Shown here: piece after piece, positions 17,817 to 26,830 of the stretch
How the letters are laid out: each line of letters starts with the position of its first letter
Numbering within the stretch: position 1 is the first letter of the stretch
Assembly (NCBI GenBank): GCA_902589475.1
Contig: CACITD010000014.1
Location: forward strand, 1 to 49,290
Direction of reading: 5' to 3'
Source of the DNA: an uncultured Alphaproteobacteria bacterium
GTDB taxonomy: Bacteria; Pseudomonadota; Alphaproteobacteria; Thalassobaculales; Thalassobaculaceae
DNA length: 49,290 nt
Position numbers and translations under genes: made by a program
Notes under the pieces: model-generated
The model's database searches: none
Told to the model about the DNA's origin: nothing
The model's input: only the letters and a program-made list of their open reading frames with translations

Positions 17817-18146
17817 TTATATTTTAGGCTCCACGAAACTATTTACAAGGATTACACCCGAAACTATCAAGAACAATCCCAATATCACAGGCCACGGTAA
17901 CCCTTGACCAAAAATAAAATACCCAAGAATAGCTACTGAGAAAACACCCAACCCACTCCAAGTGGCGTACACCACGGCTATGGGAAGCGTCTTCACCACT
18001 ACAGTCAAAAGAAATAACGCGCCAAGATAACATAGCGCCATGATTATAGTTGGTATTGGTTTTGTAAAACTATTTGTTACGGGAAGCAGCATTGTTCCAG
18101 CCACTTCTAACAGTATAGCTACTATGAGAAAAAAATAGGTAATCAT
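17817..18146 (-). CDS. SMR family small multidrug exporter (EmrE-like)
   Basis: A 109-residue protein with four transmembrane helices. The essential membrane-embedded glutamate is at residue 14 (ILLEVAGT). The conserved YATWSGLGVF block lies in helix 3, and GLFLIVSGVILVNSF forms helix 4. The length is exactly that of the SMR family, which exports cationic drugs, quaternary ammonium compounds or guanidinium by proton exchange. It lies between an SsuD-like monooxygenase and an FAD oxidoreductase on the same strand. Confidence 0.9.
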   Translation of the reverse strand: MITYFFLIVAILLEVAGTMLLPVTNSFTKPIPTIIMALCYLGALFLLTVVVKTLPIAVVYATWSGLGVFSVAILGYFIFGQGLPWPVILGLFLIVSGVILVNSFVEPKI

Positions 18147-18205
18147 GCCTAATATAATAACTCCATTTTTCGACTCAACTTACTAATTATTTTAGGGACA
18201 CAACG

Positions 18206-19282
18206 CTATTTTTTCACTCTTTCCGGATTTTTTTCCTCCAGTATTGGTTTGACCCACTTGCCAAAGCGAATAGCCTCATCATCATGAAGATATCCAGATA
18301 AACAGAAAGAGTGACATCCAATATCAATATAACTTTGAAGTGTCTCTGCACATTGTTCTGGGTTCCCCACAATGACAATTCCGGCACCAGGTCTAGCTTT
18401 CGTTAACCCAGTCCATAGGTTTGGACCGAGCATTTCTCCATATTCCGCAGATAATTGTTGAACGCGTTGATTTGCTTCCGAACCAGCAAAATGTGTCTTT
18501 ATAATATTCTTTTGGTCATCGGTGACGTTTTTTATCAATCCTTCAGCTACGGCCCAAGCTTCAGATTCCGTTTCCCGGCAGATGATCTGCAAGCGCATGC
18601 CAAAGCCGATCTCGTTCTCCCGTTCATATTTACTTGCCAAAGTTCTTATTTGAGCCATGTTACTTTTTATACGGTCAACGGTATCACCCCAAAATAAATG
18701 AACGTGAGCATGCTTTGCCGAGAAATCAGCGGCTTCTGGTGATCCCCCACCCAGGTAAAATTTTGGAAATGGTTTTTGATAAATTTCTGGCCCAATGTGA
18801 GCCTGCTTTAATTTGTAAAATTTTCCATCATAATCAAATTTCCCCGTTCCTGACCATAAACCTTTGCAAATCTCAACCTCTTCCATCATCATTTCATATC
18901 GATCATTCTTACTGAGCCCGACGCCTTCTGCTATATTTTCAACATCATTTTGTCCCGCAATCAAATTTATTGAAATACGTCCCTTAGTCATCTGGTCAAA
19001 AGTTGCAATCATTTTTGCAAGTAAGACAGGATTAATGTAACCTGGCCGTGCCGCTACAAGCATCTTTATCTTTTCGGTGGCACCCGTTAAAACAGCACTT
19101 GTTAGCCAAGCATCCCAGCACGCCGCAGCAACAGGTAGAAGTATATATTCAAATCCATTATCTTCTGCCGCCTTAACAACACGTTTAAACATTTCTGGCG
19201 AAGGTGGTATTTGTTGAGGAATCGCATAATCAAGTGTGTCGCCGCGGGTTGGCAAAAACCAACCAAACTCCAAATCATTCAT
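18206..19282 (-). CDS. SsuD-like flavin monooxygenase (alkanesulfonate monooxygenase family)
   Basis: A 358-residue LLM-class enzyme close to SsuD. The start FGWFLPTRGDT matches the SsuD N-terminus; other blocks are GFEYILLPVAAACWDAW, LVAARPGYINPVLLAKMIATFDQMTKGRISINLIAG (FMNH2 region), YLGGGSPEAADFSAKHAHVHLFWG and RLQIICRETESEAW. SsuD cleaves alkanesulfonates to sulfite and aldehyde using reduced FMN from a separate reductase. No ssuE reductase or ssuABC transporter is in the window, so the partner and substrate are open. A disrupted sulfatase lies just upstream on the same strand, which hints at organosulfur use. Confidence 0.83.
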   Translation of the reverse strand: MNDLEFGWFLPTRGDTLDYAIPQQIPPSPEMFKRVVKAAEDNGFEYILLPVAAACWDAWLTSAVLTGATEKIKMLVAARPGYINPVLLAKMIATFDQMTKGRISINLIAGQNDVENIAEGVGLSKNDRYEMMMEEVEICKGLWSGTGKFDYDGKFYKLKQAHIGPEIYQKPFPKFYLGGGSPEAADFSAKHAHVHLFWGDTVDRIKSNMAQIRTLASKYERENEIGFGMRLQIICRETESEAWAVAEGLIKNVTDDQKNIIKTHFAGSEANQRVQQLSAEYGEMLGPNLWTGLTKARPGAGIVIVGNPEQCAETLQSYIDIGCHSFCLSGYLHDDEAIRFGKWVKPILEEKNPERVKK

Positions 19283-19328
19283 ATCTAAAACTTTCCCTTT
19301 ACAGCACGTGGCCCTTTAATCCTATCTT

Positions 19329-20900
19329 TTACCAAACCCCAAACAAATAACCCCTTTTTTTACTTGAGCCTGTCCGTTGAGCTATTACGTCTTTGCTTAT
19401 TGTTTTTCTAATTTGTCTCTCACTTATCCATTCAAATAACTTTCTAAATAATCGTTGCCGCGTCTCCGAATATTTTGGGTCTTTACCTAAATCGTTTAAT
19501 TCCTTCGGATCATTTTCTAGATCAAATAATTGTGGATCGAAACCATTGAAATAAGCATATCTCCATTTCTTTTCACGAACCATATAAGCCCTGCACTTAT
19601 CAACTGTTCAGCCAAGGGTGTTTCTTGCGTGCCTAATGCAGTAATCCATCTCACAAAAAGTAGCATCTCTCCAAGAATGTTTTAAGTTACTGTGTAAGAG
19701 AGGCAGCAAAGACCTTCCCTCCAAAATATGGTCATGATTGTGAGGACTTCCTGCCATTTCGAGAAACGTTGGTATGAGATCGATGCTTTCCACAAATTCG
19801 TCTATGCTCGTTCCCCTAGTGGGCGACGCCTCATTGCCTGGATCAATAATAATCATGGGAATTCTGATCGCAGATTCATAAAATAATTCTTTTTCGCCAA
19901 GCCAATGATCACCAAGATAATCGCCATGGTCGCTAGTCAGAACAATGATCGTATCGTCGATTTTTCCCTCATTTTCGAGAAAATTTATCAATCGGCCAAT
20001 ATTTGCATCTAACTCGGATATCAAACCCATATAACTCGGGATAACACGTTCTCTACACGCATCCTTACTAAAGTTGATACTTTCCTCGTGCTTTGCGTAC
20101 GCATCAACGACAGAGTGTCGCGTTTTTATTTCTTCATCGCATCGAATGGGGGGTATTATATCATCTTTAGAATACATTTTATGATATGGATCTGGCGCCA
20201 TATAAGGCCAATGAGGCTTGATATAAGAAACGTGCAAACACCACGCCGCATCTCCTAGGTTTTTTATAACTTCTATAGCCCTGTCCGTCATGTAAGCTGT
20301 TTCCGAATGCGCCTTATCTACTCGCGCGGGCCTATCAACATTTCGCATAGCCCAGCCGGTGAGAAGCTCACCATGATCACCAAGTGCCGAATTTGCAACG
20401 GAGTGCCATGGATTCTCGCCTTCATACCCCATCTCACGTAAATACATATTGTAGGCTAAGTCGGGCGAGACACTTTGGTCTGGGTGCAGACCATCATCCC
20501 TTTCCCATGGTTCAAAACCGCTTTCACTTATTAATACACCGAGGTCACTCTCTGGAGAAATCCCAAGTTTCTTCATACCTTCTAAATCGCGTTGAAAGTG
20601 TGTTTTACCAACTAGTCCTACTCTATAACCCAGAGGTCTAAGAAAATCTCCCATGGTGTGTTCATCAACTCGAATAGGAATGTTGTTCCATGTTCCCCCA
20701 TGAGTAAGAACGTAACGCCCTGTATAAAATGACATCCGAGACGGCCCACATACAGCTGATTGACAAAAGGCATTTGTAAAATTGACACCCCTAGCCGCTA
20801 AAGCATCAATATTTGGTGTTTGAATTGAAGGGTGACCGTTGCATCCCAAATAGTCATAACGTAGTTGATCGGCCATTATGAACAAGATATTTTTCTTCAT
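19329..20900 (-). pseudogene. Sulfatase interrupted by one in-frame TGA
   Basis: The gene encodes a type I sulfatase of about 523 residues. The N-terminus has FIMADQLRYDYLGCNGHPSI with metal-binding Asp, and the modification signature CGPSR (Cys at about 51), whose Cys would become formylglycine. Later come HVSYIKPHWPY and TSDHGDYLGDH. At 19608-19610 a single TGA splits it into a 430-residue part and an 84-residue part in the same frame; the second part resumes with TVDKCRAYMVREKKWRYAYF and the FDLENDPKELNDL typical of sulfatase C-termini. There is no frameshift. It could be a recent nonsense mutation, a base error, or read-through. The ATG at 20900 is chosen over TTG 20906. Confidence 0.8.
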
Positions 20901-21017
20901 TAACAAATCACCATAAGAGTCGAAAGATATAGATTAATTTCCACCATGCATAACTTTCAAAAGGTTTAATTAAAATTCGGTTCTTCTGTCGTATTACAGT
21001 CATAGAGAGGATAACGC

Positions 21018-22589
21018 GTGCAAAGTGATCTAGAAAGTGAAATCCAGTTTGCAAGACAACATAATATCGGTGATATTTTAAGAAGAAGTGCGGTGCGGTT
21101 ACCTGATAAAATAGCGATCATCTGCGGACAAACTGAGTGGACGTACAAGGAATTTGATACGGCATGTAATCAGTTAGCTCGACATTTATTAGCTAGTGGC
21201 ATCTCCGCTGGCGACAAAATTGCCGTAATTGCAAGAAATTCACATGGATTTGCGGTAATAAGATTTGCAATCGCAAGAATAGGCGCCGTACTTGTACCTA
21301 TAAACTTCATGCTCAACGCTAATGAAGTCCGTTATATACTGAATAGTTCGAGGTCAAAAATGCTGGCACTTGGACCAGAGTTTATAGATATTGGTCTAGA
21401 AGCAATATCAAAAGGTACTGATGTTGAAATAACGCTTGGTCTTCCTAGCGAACATCAAAGCAGTTCATTAAAAACGGACCTCCGTTTCGAGGGACTGCTC
21501 ACGGGAGATGCAACAGCACCAAAGATCCACCTCGATGACCGCTCGCTAGCACAAATTGTTTATACAAGTGGAACCGAGGCAATGCCTAAAGGCGCTATGC
21601 TATCTCACAGTGCCGTTTTGTGGCAATATACAAGCTGCATAATAGATGGGGAGATGACTACAAGTGATGTTATGTTGCACGCTCTTCCACTATATCATTG
21701 CGCACAGCTTGACGTATTTCTTGGTCCAGCTGTCTATCTTGGCATGACAAGCACCATAACGTCCGAACCTAGTCCTGATAATATTTTAGCTTTGCTTGAA
21801 AAGAGGGAAATTTCATCCTTTTTTGCGCCGCCTTCTGTCTGGATCTCTTTGCTTAGGTCACCATTATTCGACAAGACAAACTTTCAAAAATTAGAAAAAG
21901 GTTATTACGGAGCTTCAATCATGCCTGTTGAAATTCTGGCAGAATTACAACAACGGCTACCTAAATTACGTCTGTGGAACCTCTACGGTCAAACGGAAAT
22001 GGCACCAGTCGCAACTGTTTTAAAACCCGAAGACCAATTTAGAAAAGCAGGATCTGCGGGTACTGCCGCTATCAATGTTGAAACACGTGTTGTTAACGAT
22101 GATATGCTTGATGTTAAAGTTGGGGAAGTTGGAGAAATTGTTCATCGATCCCCACAATTGCTCACAGGATATTTTGAAGATCCAGAACGCACTGCTGAGG
22201 CTTTTGAAGGTGGTTGGTTTCACAGTGGTGATTTAGCAACAATCGACGAAGAAGGTTATATCACCGTCGTCGATAGAAAAAAGGATATGATTAATACTGG
22301 AGGTGAAAATGTTGCTAGCAGAGAAGTGGAGGAGTGCATCTATTTAATGCCCGAAATCTCTGAGGTAGCGGTAATAGCTTTACCTCACCCCCAATGGATC
22401 GAAGCTGTCACCGCAGTCGTCACAGTAAAGGAGGGTCAAAACACAACAGAAGAGGCAATTATAAAACATTGCAGAGAACACCTGGCTGGATACAAAACAC
22501 CCAAACGAGTGATTTTTCAACACTCGCTTCCTAAAAATCCAAGCGGGAAACTATTAAAACGCGACTTACGGGCTAGTTTAGCTAAGTAG
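21018..22589 (+). CDS. AMP-dependent acyl-CoA synthetase/ligase
   Basis: A 523-residue member of the ANL superfamily that activates a carboxylic acid to its CoA thioester by way of an acyl-adenylate. The phosphate-binding loop is YTSGTEAMPKG (about 182-192), followed by NLYGQTEMAPV, the hinge region FHSGDLATIDEEGYITVVDRKKDMI, and the catalytic Lys511 in NPSGKLLKR. All key residues are present. The start is GTG with a strong AGAGAGG site seven bases upstream. It is divergent from the sulfatase gene and is closed by a clear hairpin at its stop codon. A fatty or aromatic acid substrate is likely but not resolved. Confidence 0.9.
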   Translation: MQSDLESEIQFARQHNIGDILRRSAVRLPDKIAIICGQTEWTYKEFDTACNQLARHLLASGISAGDKIAVIARNSHGFAVIRFAIARIGAVLVPINFMLNANEVRYILNSSRSKMLALGPEFIDIGLEAISKGTDVEITLGLPSEHQSSSLKTDLRFEGLLTGDATAPKIHLDDRSLAQIVYTSGTEAMPKGAMLSHSAVLWQYTSCIIDGEMTTSDVMLHALPLYHCAQLDVFLGPAVYLGMTSTITSEPSPDNILALLEKREISSFFAPPSVWISLLRSPLFDKTNFQKLEKGYYGASIMPVEILAELQQRLPKLRLWNLYGQTEMAPVATVLKPEDQFRKAGSAGTAAINVETRVVNDDMLDVKVGEVGEIVHRSPQLLTGYFEDPERTAEAFEGGWFHSGDLATIDEEGYITVVDRKKDMINTGGENVASREVEECIYLMPEISEVAVIALPHPQWIEAVTAVVTVKEGQNTTEEAIIKHCREHLAGYKTPKRVIFQHSLPKNPSGKLLKRDLRASLAK

Positions 22590-22623
22590 AAAGCCATCTA
22601 ATTTTTGGATAGGATGGCTTTCT
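22588..22623. terminator. Bidirectional hairpin terminator between convergent genes
   Basis: A perfect 11-base stem (arms 22588-22598 and 22613-22623) encloses a 14-base loop. The T-rich stretch TTTCTTT follows the right arm on the plus strand. The ligase stop codon TAG overlaps the left arm. The dienelactone hydrolase gene ends seven bases further on the opposite strand, so the hairpin probably serves both. Confidence 0.7.
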
Positions 22624-22629
22624 TTGGAG

Positions 22630-23346
22630 TTAAACTAACCGCGAACGAAAGAAGTCTACCGTCGCCCTAAAGGATGACTCAGCCGCATACCTATCATAGC
22701 TTCCACGGTCCTCACAGAAAAACCCATGACCAACATTTGGAAAACACGTTAACGTATACTGCTTTTTTTCTTGAGCCATTGTTTGGGCTATTCTTCCTAA
22801 TTCATCAGGAAGTATCGACTGATCCTCCGAGCCATACCAAAGTAATATAGGAGAGACAAATTCAGGGACCCTTTCCAAAAGAGTCTTACGTCCAAGACCA
22901 TCTTCAACAGGACCAATGCCTCCTCCATAGAAAGCTACAGCGCCTTTGAAATGATTTGCCAATTCCGCATTAGCTAAAAAGGTAAATCGACCGCCCATAC
23001 AGAAGCCCGTAACGCCTGCTCTATTTGAGTCAGCTTCCGCTCTTCCACCTAACCATTCCAAACAAGCTGCCGTCTGAGATATAACGGTATCATCATCCAT
23101 TGTTTTCAATTTACCAATAGCGCCATCCATATCATCGTAAGAATAGGTATCTCCACCATAAATATCAGGCGTAATAGTTGCAAAACCCTCTTCTGCTAGC
23201 CTCTTTGTAAGTTTTTTAAAATGCTCATTAACACCAAAAGCTTCTATGTAAACAAGAATGCAAGGATGTGGGCCGGCACCTTCTGGAGCCCCATAATATG
23301 CCTTCAAACCATTTCCAACATCCACCCAATCACAAGTTGCTACCAT
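22630..23346 (-). CDS. Dienelactone hydrolase family protein
   Basis: A 238-residue alpha/beta hydrolase of the dienelactone hydrolase type. The nucleophile is Cys116 in GFCMGGR; Asp175 (WYGSEDQ) and His207 (NVGHGFF) complete the triad, and Glu35 (VYIEAFGV) matches the glutamate that holds the resting Cys. Family members open dienelactones in chlorocatechol breakdown, but many have other ester or lactone substrates. The ATG is preceded by AGGAGGGGG, one of the strongest ribosome sites in the window. A lactone-cleaving role would fit the Baeyer-Villiger monooxygenase at 26.8-28.5 kb; that is inference. Confidence 0.88.
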   Translation of the reverse strand: MVATCDWVDVGNGLKAYYGAPEGAGPHPCILVYIEAFGVNEHFKKLTKRLAEEGFATITPDIYGGDTYSYDDMDGAIGKLKTMDDDTVISQTAACLEWLGGRAEADSNRAGVTGFCMGGRFTFLANAELANHFKGAVAFYGGGIGPVEDGLGRKTLLERVPEFVSPILLWYGSEDQSILPDELGRIAQTMAQEKKQYTLTCFPNVGHGFFCEDRGSYDRYAAESSFRATVDFFRSRLV

Positions 23347-23449
23347 AAACCCCCTCCTGCAATAAGTTTAAAAATACATAATTAGCACGTTAGCATAACT
23401 AAAACTGATGTAGTTACGCATAGGCGATATTTTTTTGTGCTACATTTTA

Positions 23450-25822
23450 TCAAACTTTTGCCCGGGACGACTTAATGGCTCTCCACACTTTCTCCGGGGT
23501 TGTGGGCATTTCAATATGTTTAACACCAAATTCTGATAGGGCATCGACAATCGCATTTACGACAACACCCAATGCCGGCGTGGTGCCACCCTCGCCTCCA
23601 GGCCTTATCCCATAGGGATGAGATGTTGCGGGTGTTTCGGTTATAACAGTATCTAAAAAAGGAAAGTCCAATGCCCTGGGCATCGCGTAATCCATAAAGG
23701 AACCTGATAATAAAAATCCTTCCTTGGAGTAATAAATTTGTTCAAGGAGTGCTTGACCCACTCCCTGTACAATTGCCCCATGAGCTTGACCATGAAGGAT
23801 TATTGGGTTTACTGCTAAACCCACGTCATCTACACCAGTCCATCTTACAATTCGCACTATACCTGTCTCTGGGTCTACCTCCACCTCACATACATGAGAA
23901 CCATAAGGGTATCCTCCAGCTCTATTTGTTATATCACCAACACCGATGAGTTCATGTTGCAACTCTGGCGGAAGACTATTTAACGTCTCACATGCGTCAG
24001 CGAGTTGCGAAATCGTTACAAACCTTTCAGAGCCTTTAAAGATAAAGTGACCCGCCTTGTAATCAACTTTGTCTTGGTCTGTTTCTAAAATTTGAGCTGC
24101 TATTTTTTTACCTTTGCTCAAGAAATCATCTATAGCTTCACCTATTGCAATACTCACCAAGCGCATAGAGCGACCAGAATGTGATCCTCCACCCACAGAG
24201 ATTTTGTCAGTATCATTGGCTATGAAATCAATACTTTCAATTGGAAGACCAAGCCACTCGCCCGCAACCTGAGCGTAACTTGTTTCATGACCTTGCCCGC
24301 TACTCATTGTACCAACCGCCAGCTCTATCTTGCCTGTTGATTTTGCCCTTAACTCCACTCTCTCTCTTGGGATCCCACTGGTTACTTCAATATAATTCGC
24401 TACCGCCCTTCCTCGGCACATACCATTTTTAAGCGAGGTTGCCTTTCTTTCCTTGTAGCCTTCCCAATTACTCCGTTTGATAGCAAGTTCCATGGCTGAG
24501 TTATAATCACCGCTGTCATATGTGACCCCTACTGCAGTTGTGAATGGCAATTTGGTGGCAGGAATAATATTCTTCCTTCTCAGTTCCACTCGATCAAACC
24601 CACATTGGTCAGCGGCAAGATCAATTAGCCTCTCAATAACATAAATCGCTTCTGGACGGCCAGCACTTCTGTATACGGCCGTTGGAGGAGTGTTGGTAAA
24701 AACTGCCAACCCTTGAAACGAAACAGCTGGGATATCATAGATGCTCTGCATAAGAGACAATCCTTTACGCAAAGGCCAAAAATAAGCAACATAAGCACCT
24801 AAATTTGAAACATTCGTACCTCGTAGGCCCAAAAATTTTCCGCTTGCATCAAGAGCAAGTTCGGCTTCGACTGCTAGGTCTCTACCTTGATAATCACTTG
24901 AGAAACACTCTGACCTGCTGCTAATCCACTTCACTGGCCTTCCTATAATTTTTGCTGCCCACGGCATAAGAAAAGCCTCTGGGAAGAAAGCGTTACGTGT
25001 GCCAAAATTTCCACCCATATCACCAAATACAACATGACAATTCTCCATAGGCACGCCGAGCATGTAGGCGAGACGCTCACGAGTTTGCACAGCGCCCCGA
25101 CCGGAGGCTGACCGCAACACATAACGCTCCTCTTTCCGATCGTACAAACCAATGGCAGCTCGAGGTTCCATAGGACTGCCTGTAATGCGCTGCACCCAGC
25201 TTTCAAATTTCACAATATGCGTTGCTTTTTCAAAAGCTAGTTCTGTATCAGAAGGATTACCAACTTCGCACATAAGAGAGATATTTTTTGAGCATCCGGG
25301 CCATATAACGGGAGCACTCGTTTGCATTCCTTCCCTGGCGTCTATCACGGACGGTAGAACCTCGTAATCAACTTCTAATAATTCTGCCGCTGTCTGAGCT
25401 ATTTCCTCTGTTTCTCCAATCACTAACGCAACAGGCTCTCCAACGTATCGCACTCGATCGGTCGCAAGCGGCATATGTTCAGGTGTGAAGACCTCAAACC
25501 CATCTGGTAGTCGGATTTCTGCATCCGGTGCTCCCTTCCACTCAGCGTTATGGGGAATACCTTTTATTTTATGGGAAAGTAAATCTGCTCCGGTAAAAAT
25601 TGAAATTATACCAGGCTCGCTCAAGCTGATTTCGGAACGGATCCCTTTTATAACAGCATGTGCGTAGGGAGACCTAAGTATGAAGGCAAAACACGTAGCC
25701 GGCGGCGTAAAGTCCGCGGTGTATTGACCATTACCTGTTAGCAGTCTTTTATCTTCTTTGCGCAATACTGGTGCGCCAATTCCCATAGCAGTTTTTTTTT
25801 GATTAAGCGTCATTGTAAACAA
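23450..25822 (-). CDS. CoxL/xanthine-dehydrogenase-family molybdenum hydroxylase large subunit
   Basis: A 790-residue molybdopterin-cytosine-dinucleotide-binding subunit. The start GAPVLRKEDKRLLTGNGQYTADF is typical. The loop VYRSAGRPEA is of the form II type (AYRGAGR in the family) rather than the AYxCSFR of true CO dehydrogenase. GTMSSGQGHETSYAQ binds the cofactor, and GGEGGTTPALGVVVNAIVDAL near the end carries the catalytic Glu. An aldehyde or N-heterocycle substrate is therefore more likely than CO. The FAD subunit and [2Fe-2S] subunit that normally accompany it are absent on both sides. The start is either TTG 25822 (AGGA four bases upstream) or ATG 25813. Confidence 0.88.
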   Translation of the reverse strand: MFTMTLNQKKTAMGIGAPVLRKEDKRLLTGNGQYTADFTPPATCFAFILRSPYAHAVIKGIRSEISLSEPGIISIFTGADLLSHKIKGIPHNAEWKGAPDAEIRLPDGFEVFTPEHMPLATDRVRYVGEPVALVIGETEEIAQTAAELLEVDYEVLPSVIDAREGMQTSAPVIWPGCSKNISLMCEVGNPSDTELAFEKATHIVKFESWVQRITGSPMEPRAAIGLYDRKEERYVLRSASGRGAVQTRERLAYMLGVPMENCHVVFGDMGGNFGTRNAFFPEAFLMPWAAKIIGRPVKWISSRSECFSSDYQGRDLAVEAELALDASGKFLGLRGTNVSNLGAYVAYFWPLRKGLSLMQSIYDIPAVSFQGLAVFTNTPPTAVYRSAGRPEAIYVIERLIDLAADQCGFDRVELRRKNIIPATKLPFTTAVGVTYDSGDYNSAMELAIKRSNWEGYKERKATSLKNGMCRGRAVANYIEVTSGIPRERVELRAKSTGKIELAVGTMSSGQGHETSYAQVAGEWLGLPIESIDFIANDTDKISVGGGSHSGRSMRLVSIAIGEAIDDFLSKGKKIAAQILETDQDKVDYKAGHFIFKGSERFVTISQLADACETLNSLPPELQHELIGVGDITNRAGGYPYGSHVCEVEVDPETGIVRIVRWTGVDDVGLAVNPIILHGQAHGAIVQGVGQALLEQIYYSKEGFLLSGSFMDYAMPRALDFPFLDTVITETPATSHPYGIRPGGEGGTTPALGVVVNAIVDALSEFGVKHIEMPTTPEKVWRAIKSSRAKV

Positions 25823-25853
25823 ACTATCCTAATTAATTTGCAACTGATTTTAT

Positions 25854-26642
25854 TTAAATAGTCAAAAAACCATCTAAATACCTAGCGGTCTTGCCGCCTA
25901 TTAGCACTCTTTCTCCTAGCAACTTACAATTAAGCTTTCCGCCCCGAGATGATAATTGCTGCGCATCTAGCACAGTTTTTCCAACCCGTTCAGACCAAAA
26001 TGGTGTAAGTGTCGTGTGAGCGGATCCTGTAACGGGATCCTCATCAATACCAACCTGGGGAGCAAAAAAACGTGAGACGAAATCTACATCGGAACCAGGT
26101 GCAGTAACGATAACACCTCTAGAATTTAGTTTGCCCAAAAGACGAAAGTCTGGATCCATCTCTCTGATCTCCCGTTCTTTTCCGAATTCGACCAAAAGAT
26201 CGAACTTCCCTTTATAGTAGTTTATTGGCTCAGCTCCGAGGGCTTCAGCGACATGAGTACTGCACTCCGTTTGACTAGGATAGTCAGCTGGAAAATTCAA
26301 ATATATCATCCCATTCTCTTTTGATGCCTGCAGCTCTCCACTTTTCGATGAAAAATATACTTTTGTTTGGTGTTTCTGGAGAAACTCATCAAAAAGCACG
26401 CTTGCTGCAGCGAGTGTAGCGTGTCCGCATAATTCAACTTCCGTTGTCGGGGTGAACCATCTAATAGAAAATGGTTCTTTATCAATTTTCACGAAGGCAG
26501 TCTCTGATAAGTTATTTTCTCTGGCAATATTCTGCATCTGAGATTCTGTGAGATCCTTATCTAACGGACAGATAGCTGCTGGATTTCCAAAAAATATCTC
26601 ATCTGAAAAAGCATCTACTTGGAAAATTGGTATTTTGGTCAT
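25854..26642 (-). CDS. PhzF family isomerase-like protein
   Basis: A 262-residue protein of the PhzF/YddE family with the diaminopimelate-epimerase-like fold. Features are QVDAFSDEIFFGNPAAIC at the N-terminus, the catalytic Glu47 in NNLSETAFV, ELCGHATLAAASVLF, and IDEDPVTGSAHTTLTPFW in the second half. The PhzF of phenazine producers isomerises a dihydro-hydroxyanthranilate; most homologues have unknown substrates. No other phenazine genes are here, so the name should not be taken as pathway evidence. The ATG at 26642 follows a GTG at 26645 in frame. It lies 31 bases upstream of the CoxL-type gene on the same strand. Confidence 0.85.
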   Translation of the reverse strand: MTKIPIFQVDAFSDEIFFGNPAAICPLDKDLTESQMQNIARENNLSETAFVKIDKEPFSIRWFTPTTEVELCGHATLAAASVLFDEFLQKHQTKVYFSSKSGELQASKENGMIYLNFPADYPSQTECSTHVAEALGAEPINYYKGKFDLLVEFGKEREIREMDPDFRLLGKLNSRGVIVTAPGSDVDFVSRFFAPQVGIDEDPVTGSAHTTLTPFWSERVGKTVLDAQQLSSRGGKLNCKLLGERVLIGGKTARYLDGFLTI

Positions 26643-26830
26643 CACATCAAACTCAATAAAATATTCAAAACGTGTTTAGACAAAATAGGCGTTATCGTCG
26701 AGATACAAAAGACTAAGAAAGAAATCTGTCTGAAAAAAATGGATATTATCTAGCTACTAATTTTTGAAGATTTTTTTTTGCTCAAACCTTTTTATCCTAT
26801 AAAATTAATGCAGATTATTTCGGTTTTACA

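Noticed and set aside
19590-19607. A 5-base stem AUAAG/CUUAU with a seven-base loop just after the TGA, like a minimal bacterial SECIS element
   Set aside because: The loop starts only about 13 bases after the TGA, the stem is short, sulfatases are not known selenoproteins, and the position next to LG is not a conserved Cys. Selenocysteine insertion is therefore unlikely.
19583-19610. A frameshift as the cause of the split sulfatase
   Set aside because: Both parts are in the same frame; the distance between the start of the first and the end of the second is a multiple of three. Only one codon is at fault.
19608-19610. TGA read as tryptophan in this organism
   Set aside because: der, DUF2794, BVMO and RraA genes all end naturally at TGA in this window.
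23450-25822. True aerobic CO dehydrogenase
   Set aside because: The active-site loop is of the AYRxAGR type, not AYxCSFR, and coxM and coxS are absent.
25854-26642. Phenazine biosynthesis suggested by the PhzF-like gene
   Set aside because: No phzA-E or phzG homologue is near, and PhzF-like proteins are widespread in bacteria that make no phenazines.
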